Assembly: GCF_003612555.1 (NCBI RefSeq) | Contig: NZ_RAZF01000004.1 | Span: 62,001-126,000 of the forward strand | Direction: 5' to 3' | From: Acutalibacter sp. 1XD8-33 | Lineage (GTDB): Bacteria > Bacillota > Clostridia > Oscillospirales > Acutalibacteraceae | Length of the DNA: 64,000 nucleotides | Position numbers and translations under genes: made by a program | Shown: in pieces, positions 17,454-25,467 of the stretch | Layout of the letters: each line of letters begins with the position of its first letter | Numbering within the stretch: position 1 is the stretch's first letter | Notes under the pieces: model-generated | What the model was told of the DNA's origin: nothing | What the model saw: the letters and a program-made list of their open reading frames with translations, nothing else | The model's database searches: none

Positions 17454-18977
17454 ATGCAGAAATATGATGCAATTTACTGTAGGCAATCGGTAGATCGGGT
17501 GGATAGTATCAGTATTGAAAGCCAGATTGAGTATTGCCAATATGAAACAAGGGGAGGGGCATATAAGACCTTTACGGATAAAGGTTATAGCGGAAAGAAC
17601 GTAGACCGCCCACAATTTCAAATCATGATGGAGGCCATACGTAGGGGAGAGGTAAACAGGGTTATCGTTTATAAACTGGATCGTATTAGCAGATCAGTTA
17701 TGGACTTCATGAACCTGTTTACCGAATTTCAGCAATACGGAGTTGAATTTGTTTCTTGCACAGAGAAGTTTGACACCTCAAGCCCTATGGGACGGGCAAT
17801 GTTAAAAATTATTGTAGTATTTGCCGAACTGGAACGAGAAACAATTCAGCAGCGAGTAATGGATGCCTATATGTCCCGGAGCCGCAAAGGGTTTTATATG
17901 GGAGGGCGCATTCCATACGGCTACAAGTTGGAGCCGTTCACGATTGAGGGCAAAAAGACCGCCCATTATGCAATCATTTCTGAAGAAGCAGAAGTTGTAA
18001 AGCTGATTTTCTCTATGTATGCACAGCCGCAAACGTCCTATGGTGATATTGTCCGCTATTTGATTGAAAATGGGATTACCAATAGCCGTACTAAAGATGG
18101 AGCATGGGATAGATGCCGTATTGCTGATATGGTCAAAAATCCTGTTTATGTCAAAGCAGACTTGGACGTATACCGATTCTATAAGGATCAGGGTACGAAC
18201 CTCCACAACAGCCCGGAAGATTACATTGGCACAAATGGTTGCTATCTGTACTCCGACAAAGACGCTGGGCGCAAGTCCGTACACCTTGAAGGGCAACACG
18301 TGGTATTAGCCCCGCATGATGGTATTGTTCCGTCCGACATATGGCTTAGAGCAAGGCTAAAGTGTTTGAATAACAAACAGGTTGCAAGGCCGCTTAAAGG
18401 ACACAATACATGGTTGGTTGGCAAAGTCAAATGTGGTAAGTGTGGTTATGCACTGACGATCCGAAAGTGCAAGTTAAAGACGAGGATCATACGGTACTTT
18501 ATTTGCAGCCGCAGAATGCAGACTAACCGATGTGAGGGCGTGGGGGGTATCAATGCTGATGCGTTTGAAGCCTGTATCCTTGAAGAAATGGTGGAACACG
18601 TCAAAGAGTTTGAAACACTGACACAACCGCAGATCAATCATGAAAATCCGAAAATCCATGAAATCAATGTTAAATTGGAGCAAATTACAGCGGAGATTGA
18701 TAAATTAGTTGCAAAAGTATCAGATGCAAATGATGTTTTGATGGAATACATCAACAAGCGTATCAAGGAACTTGACGCACAGGCCAGCATATACAGGCAA
18801 CAGTTGAGTGAACTTTCCCCGCTGGAGAACAGTGAAAAGCCCGATGTAGAGCAGTTGAAAGACTATATGGCACATTGGGATGAATTGGACATAGACAGCA
18901 AGAGGGAAGTGGTTGACTATCTCATACTGGAGATTAAGGCCACGGAGGGCAGCTACGAAATCAAGTGGAGGATTTAA
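17454..18977 (+). CDS. Large serine recombinase (integrase)
   Basis: The 507-residue protein starts at the ATG after AAAGGAAAGAGCCG. Its N-terminal resolvase domain has the catalytic serine at residue 12 (YCRQSVDR) and the conserved VYKLDRISRS at about 78 and ELERETIQQR at about 128. A recombinase domain follows (GGRIPYGYKL). The zinc ribbon is CGKCG at about 326 and CSRRMQTNRC at about 356. A coiled coil lies at about 400-460. Proteins of this type integrate and excise phages by attP x attB exchange. The stop lies 2 bases from the cotJC fragment, which marks the right end of the element. Confidence 0.92.
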   Translation: MQKYDAIYCRQSVDRVDSISIESQIEYCQYETRGGAYKTFTDKGYSGKNVDRPQFQIMMEAIRRGEVNRVIVYKLDRISRSVMDFMNLFTEFQQYGVEFVSCTEKFDTSSPMGRAMLKIIVVFAELERETIQQRVMDAYMSRSRKGFYMGGRIPYGYKLEPFTIEGKKTAHYAIISEEAEVVKLIFSMYAQPQTSYGDIVRYLIENGITNSRTKDGAWDRCRIADMVKNPVYVKADLDVYRFYKDQGTNLHNSPEDYIGTNGCYLYSDKDAGRKSVHLEGQHVVLAPHDGIVPSDIWLRARLKCLNNKQVARPLKGHNTWLVGKVKCGKCGYALTIRKCKLKTRIIRYFICSRRMQTNRCEGVGGINADAFEACILEEMVEHVKEFETLTQPQINHENPKIHEINVKLEQITAEIDKLVAKVSDANDVLMEYINKRIKELDAQASIYRQQLSELSPLENSEKPDVEQLKDYMAHWDELDIDSKREVVDYLILEIKATEGSYEIKWRI

Positions 18978-18979
18978 CT

Positions 18980-19348
18980 TCACCTTGATTGATTTGCTTC
19001 GCCGAACCGCTGGTAATGAACGATCTCCCGTTCTCTAAGAAACTTAATTGGCTCCGCTACGTCAGGGTCATCCGCAAAGCGGAGGATGTTATCATAGCTG
19101 AGGCGGGCTTTTTGTTCGGCGGCCAGATCCTCGTTTAAGTCAGCTACCGGATCCCCGGTTACGGCAAACGTAGCGGCGCTGAAAGGTGTTCCTGAAGCCG
19201 CTTGGGGGTATACACCGGTGGTATGGTCTACAAAGTAGTCGCTGAAACCCGCTTCTTGGATTTGGGCGGGGGTCAAGTTCCGGGTAAGCTGGTAGACAAT
19301 GGCTCCTACCATCTCTAGATGAGCTAGTTCCTCGGTGCCTACCTTGTG
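18980..19348 (-). pseudogene. cotJC: Spore coat protein CotJC (Mn-catalase family), truncated at both ends
   Basis: On the minus strand the frame encodes a clear CotJC core. It runs GTEELAHLEMVGAIVYQLTR, then YFVDHTTGVYPQAASGTPFS, then DLNEDLAAEQKARLSYDNIL, then FLREREIVHYQRFGEA. This covers roughly the last two thirds of the family, including the Glu/His metal ligands of the ferritin-like fold. Family resemblance stops at FGEA on the integrase side (about 18993) and at GTEEL on the other side (about 19345), so both ends are foreign joints. The frame runs on as ANQSR and MIWNISEHKV. CotJC is a spore coat component. The integrase-side joint is probably attR; the other joint is a separate event. 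Confidence 0.8.
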
Positions 19349-19568
19349 CTCAGAAATGTTCCAAATCAAGCCCTATGCGGACAAGCCCAGTACTTTCGGC
19401 TTATCTGTACATAGCTTTGTCAGCTATGAAAGGATCGGCAAATGGGATGAGGAAAGATACAGGAAAGGCGGCAGAAAGCCTTATTTTATCGAGCTTGGCG
19501 GCACTCCGAGATGGATAAATCTCTATGCGCTAGCGGATGCAGATGTCTATTATAACTATGAAGCGTGA
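19347..19568 (+). pseudogene. C-terminal fragment of an unknown gene
   Basis: About 73 codons run from the break in cotJC to a TGA (PSTFGLSVHSFVSYERIG, then FIELGGTPRWINLYALADAD, then VYYNYEA). The sequence is protein-like and ends just before a strong terminator, so it is probably the 3' end of a gene whose front was lost when it was joined to cotJC. It has no start codon with a ribosome site. I do not recognise the family. Confidence 0.5.
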
Positions 19569-19569
19569 G

Positions 19570-19610
19570 AAAAAGAGCTTGTCTGAATAACCTTGGACAA
19601 GCTCTTTTTT
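19570..19610 (+). terminator. Rho-independent terminator
   Basis: AAAAAGAGCTTGTC (19570-19583) pairs with GACAAGCTCTTTTT (19596-19609), a near-perfect stem with built-in T run. Confidence 0.88.
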
Positions 19611-19611
19611 G

Positions 19612-19730
19612 TACTAAACCACATAACTGAATAATTGGGATTGATTGGTTAGATACCATTGACTTTGTTTTGAAAAAGGCTATAATGTACTAAACTACAC
19701 AATTGATTGATTAACAGCGTTGAGTTTAGT
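19612..19730 (+). promoter_or_regulatory. Promoter flanked by repeated ACTAAAC boxes
   Basis: TTGACT (19659-19664), a 16-base spacer and TATAAT (19681-19686) form a promoter. TGTACTAAAC with a similar downstream half (ACA, TGA, ATT) occurs near 19610-19638 and again near 19686-19714. GTTTAGT, the inverted form, follows near 19724. The arrangement suggests operator sites on either side of the promoter. Confidence 0.55.
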
Positions 19731-19744
19731 GCAGAGGTGAATTT

Positions 19745-20292
19745 ATGCTTAATCGTGAAGATAAGAAATTTCTCAGAGGAGTTTTTCTCAAAAGAGCAAA
19801 GAAAAAAATCAAAGCACCTATTAGCATGAAAACAGACGAAAAGGCCCAGTTGGTTGAAATGGGGGGGGCTATCGCTGCTTGTCTCGTCCTGGGGTGTGCT
19901 GCTATTGCCCATTTTTCTCCTACAAATCAGGATGAGGATAAACAAGGTGTAGCTGACGCAACCCCTATGGTCTATGTGAATGATATACACTTTACATTCA
20001 ATCCAGCGGCCAAAAAGGCTATCCAGAACAGAAAGATGACTTTGTTTATCTCGGAAAGATTTTAAGTGATGTTACCAACTACCAGGGGGATGGCGCGGAC
20101 GGAATACCAAAAGAAAATTTTCAAGCAAATCATCCCGTCGTCAGCTGTGAAGTATATCAATATGATGAGAATATTGTTGTCAAAATCAATGGCTCCTACT
20201 GGCTCTATATGAAATATGGTGAACCTGAGATCAACTGGAACGATCTTACCGAACAGGAAAAGGCGAACTTAGACCCAACGTATAAAGGATAA
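19745..20292 (+). pseudogene. Membrane-anchored hypothetical protein with a frameshift
   Basis: The ATG at 19745 follows AGAGGTG. The N-terminus is basic (KKKIKAPISMK) and is followed by one membrane segment (GGAIAACLVLGCAAIAHF, about 41-58). The frame fails near 20027, but the -1 frame continues naturally as QKDDFVYLGKILSDVTN through to NLDPTYKG and a stop at 20292. One lost base explains it. The extracellular part ends 9 bases before the peptidase fragment, so the two were probably one operon. The role is unknown. Confidence 0.6.
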
Positions 20293-20301
20293 CAGACTAC
20301 T

Positions 20302-20658
20302 ATGGGGTATGAAGCTGGTTCCGGCATAGACGCAAGTAATGTGCTCAAGGGTTATGAGGAATTTTTTGGCGTAGCGGCCCGTGATGGCGGCACCTGGAAC
20401 TACAAGTATATTCCTTCTGGTGTTTTATTTGATACCTATAAGTCAGAATTAAATACTAACTGCCCCATTCATTTCCATTTGCGTACTACGCGGGACACAG
20501 AGGCCAGCAACTATCAAGGCCACGCTGTTATGCTGTTTGGCTATGCGGACGACACTTCTGGCCGGAATCATTACTATTTTGTTATGGATGGCTGGAATAA
20601 CTATGGCCGGTTTGTGCACCATGGATATTTGGCGAAAAAATTTGGGTTAGCTAAGTGA
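20302..20658 (+). pseudogene. C39-like or papain-like cysteine peptidase, C-terminal half
   Basis: The 118 codons match the second half of a bacterial cysteine peptidase. YQGHAVMLFGYADDTSG contains the catalytic-type His, and FVMDGWNNYGRFVHHGY the Asp/Asn-type position and the end of the barrel. The N-terminal half with the catalytic Cys is missing, so it cannot be active. There is no convincing ribosome site before the ATG. It follows the frameshifted membrane protein and ends the decayed stretch. Confidence 0.6.
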
Positions 20659-20767
20659 TCTTCCACATTTTTCCCCTAGAATGCAAGGGAAATTTCCATA
20701 GCGCGGCGGGGGCGGGCCCACAGAAAGGCCGGTTCCCCGCCGCTATCTGTCTCCTGCGGATTCCCCC

Positions 20768-20796
20768 TTGCAAAACCGCGCCAAATCTGGTATAGT
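20768..20796 (+). promoter_or_regulatory. Promoter of the pth-mfd operon
   Basis: TTGCAA (20768-20773) and TATAGT (20791-20796) are 17 bases apart, about 125 bases before pth. Confidence 0.6.
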
Positions 20797-20922
20797 TAAC
20801 CCACTTGGAGCCGGGGCCCATCTCCGAACGGGGCGGGGCCGGTTCACTACCCTTATTTATAGAGGCGGGCGGGGGCATCCCTTCCCGCTGTGTTGGCGTG
20901 TGCGCGATAGGAGGCGTTTTCC

Positions 20923-21519
20923 ATGTTTCGATTTTCCCAGAGGCCCTTGGGGCCCGTGGATTTTATCATTGTGGGGCTGGGCAATCCCGGCAGAGAGTAC
21001 GAGGGCACCCGGCATAACGCGGGCTTCATGGCCCTGGACCGGCTGGCGGAAAAGCAGGGCGCCCAGGTGAAGCGGGTCAAGTTCAAGGGCCTCTGCGGGG
21101 ACTGCTCCCTGGGGGGCGGGCGGGCGCTCCTTCTGAAGCCCGGCACCTTCATGAACCTCAGCGGCCAGTCCGTCACAGAGGCCATGGCCTTTTACAAGAT
21201 CCCCCCGGAGCGGACCCTCATCCTCTTCGACGACATCAACCTGCCCCTGGGAAAGCTGCGGGTGCGCCGCAAGGGCAGCGACGGCGGCCACAACGGCATG
21301 AAGAACATCCTCTATCTCTCCGGCAGCGACCACTTCCCCCGGATCAAGATCGGCGTGGGGCAGAAGCCACATCCGGACTACAATCTGGCGGACTGGGTGC
21401 TCTCCCGGTTTTCCCAAGGGGATCTGAAGGACCTGGACGCCGCCCTGGACAACGCCTGCGCCGCTGCGGAGCTGATCGTCCGGGGAGACGTGGACCGGGC
21501 CATGAACCTGTATAACTGA
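20923..21519 (+). CDS. pth: Peptidyl-tRNA hydrolase
   Basis: The 198-residue enzyme cleaves peptidyl-tRNA released during abortive translation and recycles the tRNA. Family residues are all present: GLGNPGREYEGTRHNAGF with Asn21 and the catalytic His31, KPGTFMNLSG at about 72, FDDINLPLG with Asp103, and GGHNGMKN with Asn124. The ATG follows GATAGGAGGCG. It is a few residues longer at the N-terminus than most homologues. The mfd gene follows after 12 bases, the usual clostridial order. Confidence 0.97.
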   Translation: MFRFSQRPLGPVDFIIVGLGNPGREYEGTRHNAGFMALDRLAEKQGAQVKRVKFKGLCGDCSLGGGRALLLKPGTFMNLSGQSVTEAMAFYKIPPERTLILFDDINLPLGKLRVRRKGSDGGHNGMKNILYLSGSDHFPRIKIGVGQKPHPDYNLADWVLSRFSQGDLKDLDAALDNACAAAELIVRGDVDRAMNLYN

Positions 21520-21531
21520 CGAGGTGCCCTC

Positions 21532-24500
21532 ATGAAATCCATTTTCTCCGCCCTCTCCCGTTCTCCCGGATACCGGGAGCTCTCCGGGGCCCTGGCAAGC
21601 GGCGCGGTTCCCGCCGTGGCTACGGGCCTTTCCGGTGTGCACAAATGCGCCGCCATCGCCGCCCTCTGCCGGGATTCCGGGCGGCGGGCCCTGATTCTCG
21701 CCGCCGACGAGGCGGAGAGTCAGCGCTTTTTCGAGGACCTCTCCTCCCTGGGGCTCTCACCCGTCCAGTTCCCCCTGCGGGACATGAATTTCCGGGATAC
21801 GGCGGTTTCCTCCCGGGAATACGAGCGCCTGCGGCTGGAGGCCCTCTCCCGGCTGGAAAACGGCTCCTGCGGGTGCGTGATCGCCTGTATGGACGCGGCG
21901 CTGCAGTTTACCATGGGACCAAAGGACCTGAAGCGCCGCCTCTTCTCCCTGAAGGCCGGGCAGAGCCTTTCCATAGAATCCCTGCTGGAGGCCCTGGTGG
22001 GCTGCGGCTATGTGCGGGAGGACCAGATCGAGGGCCCGGGCCAGTTCAGCCGCCGGGGGGGCATCGTGGACTTTTTCTCCCCCAGCGCCCAGCAGCCTGT
22101 GCGGGTGGAGTTCTGGGGAGACGAGGTGGACTCCCTCTCCGCCTTCGACCCGGCCACCCAGCGGCGCACGGACCCGGTGGACGCCGTCACCCTGGCCCCC
22201 TGCGTGGAGGTCCTGCCGGGGAACGTCCCCGCCCTGGTGAAGAAGATCGAGGCCCTGGCCAAGTCTCTGCGGGGCAAACGGGCCCCCAAGGCCCGGGAGG
22301 TGCTGCTGGCCGAGGCGGAAAAGCTCCGGGAAGGCCTGCACATCGGGTCCATGGACAAATTCCTCCCCCTGGTCTACGAGGCCCCGGCCACCCTCTTCGA
22401 CTATTTCCCCCCGGAGAGCTCCCTGCTGGTGTTTTCCGAGGGGACAAAGCTCAAGGAGCGGGTGCGCACCACCCTGGCCCAGTGGAGCCAGGACCTGCCC
22501 GCCTACCTGGAGGAGGGCCTGCTCTGCAAGGGCCTGGACCAGTACGCGGAAACCTGGGAGTACGCCCTGACCCAGGCCCAGCGGATCCCCACGGTGTTCC
22601 TGGACGTGTTCGCCCGGGGCAGCTACGAGATCCCCACGAAAACCCTGGTAAACCTCACGGTCCGGCAGTTTCCCGCCTGGGGGGGCGGGGTCCAGCTGCT
22701 GGAGGAGGACCTTGCCGCCCTTCTCAAACAGGGCCGGGCCTGCGTGGTGCTCTCCGGCACCGAACGGGCGGGCAGGGCATTGGCCGACGACCTGAAGCAG
22801 TCCGGCCTGCCCGCCTCCTATATAGAAAACCCTTCCACCGCTCAGAAGGGTACGGTCACCGTCACGGCGGGATCCCTCTCCGCCGGGTTCGACTGGCCGG
22901 ACGCCGGGTTCTCCCTGATCACCCGGGGGCGGCTGGTCCAGCAGAAGCCCAGGAAGTCCAAGAAGGACAAGAGTTCCAAGGAGATCTCCAGCCTCTCCGA
23001 GCTCTCCCCCGGGGACTATGTGGTCCACGCCTCCCACGGGGTGGGCGTTTTCCAGGGGATCCACAAGCTGGAAATGAACGGGGTGGTCAAGGACTATATT
23101 AAAGTGGCCTACGCCAAAAACGACACCCTCTATGTGCCTGTGACCCAGCTAGACATGGTGTCCAAGTACATCGGCCCCCGGGAGGACTCCGGCGTGCGCC
23201 TGAACCGCCTGGGCGGGGCGGACTGGCAGCGGCAGAAGGCGCGGGTCCGTGCGGCGGTGAAGGACATCGCCAAGGAGCTGATCCAGCTCTACGCCCAGCG
23301 GATGCAGCAGAAGGGCCACCCCTTCCCCCCCGATGGGGAGTGGCAGCGGGACTTCGAGGCCCGGTTCGAATTCGACGAAACCGAGGATCAGCTCCGGTGC
23401 GTCAGCGAGATCAAGGACGACATGGAGCGGGACGTGCCCATGGACCGGCTCCTCTGCGGGGATGTGGGTTTCGGCAAGACCGAGGTGGCGTTGCGGGCGG
23501 CGTTTAAGTGTGTCACCGCGGGAAAGCAGTGCGCCATTCTGGTGCCCACCACCATCCTGGCATGGCAGCATTACCAGACCATCTTAAAGCGCATGGAGGG
23601 CTTCCCCGTGGACGTGGAGGTGCTCTCCCGGTTCCGCACGCCCAAACAGCAGGAAGCAATCTTGAAAAAGTTGAAACGGGGCAGCATGGATATTATTGTG
23701 GGCACCCACCGGCTTGTCTCCAAGGACGTAGCCTTCAAGGACCTGGGCCTGGTAATCATTGACGAAGAGCAGCGCTTCGGGGTGGCCCAGAAGGAGAGGC
23801 TGAAGGCCCTGTGCAAGTCCGCCGACGTGCTCACCCTCTCGGCCACGCCCATCCCCCGGACCCTGAACATGGCCCTCTCCGGCATCCGGGACATGTCAGT
23901 GATTGAGGAAGCCCCCCAGGACCGGCACCCGGTACAGACCTATGTGGTTGAGCACGACAAGGGGCTGATCTACGACGCCATCCGCCGGGAGCTCCGCCGG
24001 GGCGGGCAGGTTTACTACCTGCACAACGACACGGCCTCTATCTCCCGGGTGGCGGCCCAACTCCAGCAGGACATCCCCGAGGCCCGGGTGGGCTTCGGCC
24101 ACGGGAAGATGGACGAGGAGGAGCTCAGCGAGGTGTGGCGGCAGCTTCTGGACCATGAAATTGACATCCTGGTGTGCACCACCATCATTGAGACCGGGGT
24201 GGACGTGCCCACGGCCAACACCCTGATCATTGAGAACGCGGACCGTATGGGCCTCTCCCAGCTCCACCAGCTTCGGGGCCGGGTAGGACGCAGCAACCGC
24301 CGGGCCTATGCCTATCTCACCTATACTCCCAACAAATCCCTGGCGGAGATTGCCCAAAAACGTCTTTCCGCCATCCGGGAGTTCACGGAGTTTGGGTCAG
24401 GCTTCAAGATCGCCCTGCGGGACCTGGAGATCCGGGGAGCCGGAAACGTGCTGGGCGGGGAGCAGCACGGGCATATGGAGGCTGTGGGATATGATATGTA

Positions 24501-24999
24501 TGTGAAGCTCCTCAGCGAGGCGGTGAGCCTGATGAAGGGCGAGGCCCCCCAAAAGCCCGTGGACGAAGGATGCCTGGTGGATATGCAGGTGCCTGCCCAC
24601 ATTCCAGAGAACTACATCGATAGCGTAAACCTGCGGCTGGACGTATACAGGCGTATCGCCGAGGTGCGCAACGAAGAGGACGCCCTGGATGTGACCGACG
24701 AGCTCATCGACCGGTTTGGAGAGCCCCCGGAGGCGGTAAAGGGGCTCATTGACATTGCCCTGCTCCGGAACGCCGCCAGTGACCTGGGGGTCTCCGAGAT
24801 CAAGCAGCAAGGGGACAGCCTCCTTCTATATAAGAACCAGCTGGACATGGATCAGGTGGGGCGGCTTGTGAAGGCCATGAACGGCCGGGTGCTGGTCAGC
24901 GCGGGGAGCAGGCCCTATCTCAGCCTGCGGCTTCAGGGCCAGCCGCCTTTGGAGGCGCTCTCGGAGGCGCTGAAGGTCATGGGGGAAGATGTAGACTGA
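21532..24999 (+). CDS. mfd: Transcription-repair coupling factor
   Basis: The 1,155-residue translocase frees RNA polymerase stalled at DNA damage and recruits UvrA. The N-terminal half holds the UvrB-like module (RRGGIVDFFSPS at about 170). The RNA-polymerase-interaction domain starts near 480 (LSPGDYVVHASHGVGVFQGI). The helicase motor has GDVGFGKTEVALRAA (Walker A, about 645), DEEQRFG (about 745), TLSATPIPRT and LRGRVGRSN (motif VI). A TRCF C-terminal domain follows. Length and domain order are normal. It is co-transcribed with pth and ends before a dense run of hairpins. Confidence 0.98.
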   Translation: MKSIFSALSRSPGYRELSGALASGAVPAVATGLSGVHKCAAIAALCRDSGRRALILAADEAESQRFFEDLSSLGLSPVQFPLRDMNFRDTAVSSREYERLRLEALSRLENGSCGCVIACMDAALQFTMGPKDLKRRLFSLKAGQSLSIESLLEALVGCGYVREDQIEGPGQFSRRGGIVDFFSPSAQQPVRVEFWGDEVDSLSAFDPATQRRTDPVDAVTLAPCVEVLPGNVPALVKKIEALAKSLRGKRAPKAREVLLAEAEKLREGLHIGSMDKFLPLVYEAPATLFDYFPPESSLLVFSEGTKLKERVRTTLAQWSQDLPAYLEEGLLCKGLDQYAETWEYALTQAQRIPTVFLDVFARGSYEIPTKTLVNLTVRQFPAWGGGVQLLEEDLAALLKQGRACVVLSGTERAGRALADDLKQSGLPASYIENPSTAQKGTVTVTAGSLSAGFDWPDAGFSLITRGRLVQQKPRKSKKDKSSKEISSLSELSPGDYVVHASHGVGVFQGIHKLEMNGVVKDYIKVAYAKNDTLYVPVTQLDMVSKYIGPREDSGVRLNRLGGADWQRQKARVRAAVKDIAKELIQLYAQRMQQKGHPFPPDGEWQRDFEARFEFDETEDQLRCVSEIKDDMERDVPMDRLLCGDVGFGKTEVALRAAFKCVTAGKQCAILVPTTILAWQHYQTILKRMEGFPVDVEVLSRFRTPKQQEAILKKLKRGSMDIIVGTHRLVSKDVAFKDLGLVIIDEEQRFGVAQKERLKALCKSADVLTLSATPIPRTLNMALSGIRDMSVIEEAPQDRHPVQTYVVEHDKGLIYDAIRRELRRGGQVYYLHNDTASISRVAAQLQQDIPEARVGFGHGKMDEEELSEVWRQLLDHEIDILVCTTIIETGVDVPTANTLIIENADRMGLSQLHQLRGRVGRSNRRAYAYLTYTPNKSLAEIAQKRLSAIREFTEFGSGFKIALRDLEIRGAGNVLGGEQHGHMEAVGYDMYVKLLSEAVSLMKGEAPQKPVDEGCLVDMQVPAHIPENYIDSVNLRLDVYRRIAEVRNEEDALDVTDELIDRFGEPPEAVKGLIDIALLRNAASDLGVSEIKQQGDSLLLYKNQLDMDQVGRLVKAMNGRVLVSAGSRPYLSLRLQGQPPLEALSEALKVMGEDVD

Positions 25000-25089
25000 A
25001 CAGGACGCGATTTTTTGAAGTAGTGGAAGGCCTGCGGCGGCACAGCAACGCCGCCTACGGCAAGGTCGTGGGCCTGCGCGGCCCACACC

Positions 25090-25316
25090 TGCGCCAAACT
25101 TTTTGAAAAAAGTTTGGCGCAAAAACTTTTACCCTGGTTAGCTGATTGCGATAAAGCCAACTATACTGCGTTACGCGGTCAAGGGGCGGGGAAAATCGCC
25201 AGTGGCGATTGTTCTGACCCGACCGAACCGGCAGGTGAGACAGGCCCCTTGTGGGATTTGGGGCAAAGCCCCAAGGTCTTGCCGTAGGGCGCGGCAGACT
25301 TGGCTTTGCCAAGTCT
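25090..25316. repeat. Cluster of four strong hairpins after mfd
   Basis: Four perfect inverted repeats sit within 230 bases. They are 15-base arms at 25090-25104/25107-25121; AATCGCC/GGCGATT at 25194-25210; TTGGGGC/GCCCCAA at 25258-25274; and AGACTTGGC/GCCAAGTCT at 25296-25316. The first probably terminates mfd. The others have 3-base loops and resemble a dispersed intergenic repeat more than a gene. The open frames crossing this stretch have no ribosome site. Confidence 0.6.
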
Positions 25317-25395
25317 TGTGCGCCCGAAGGCCTTCCAACACTCATAAAAAATAAATACCCTCGTTTCCCAAAACACTCCTTTTTTGCGGAAACTC

Positions 25396-25424
25396 TGGAC
25401 AAGCGGGAATTTTTGCGCTATAAT
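25396..25424 (+). promoter_or_regulatory. Promoter of the lipoprotein gene
   Basis: TGGACA (25396-25401) and TATAAT (25419-25424) are 17 bases apart, 44 bases before the start codon. Confidence 0.8.
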
Positions 25425-25467
25425 AGGGGGACCGTGTAATTATCACAAGAAGAAAGGCATGATTATC

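Noticed and set aside
1-18977. A complete, inducible prophage
   Set aside because: Terminase, portal, capsid, tail-fibre and lysis genes are not visible; only a possible prohead protein and the tape measure represent the virion.
21757-23064. 435-codon open frame antisense to mfd
   Set aside because: A shadow of a GC-rich gene; its Gly/Leu/Gln/Pro-rich composition matches no protein family and there is no ribosome site.
25090-25316. CRISPR array
   Set aside because: The repeats are inverted and all different in sequence; no direct repeats with regular spacers occur here or elsewhere in the window.
25055-25402. Open frame across the hairpin cluster after mfd
   Set aside because: Basic, Pro/Arg-rich product without a ribosome site; the DNA is dominated by inverted repeats.
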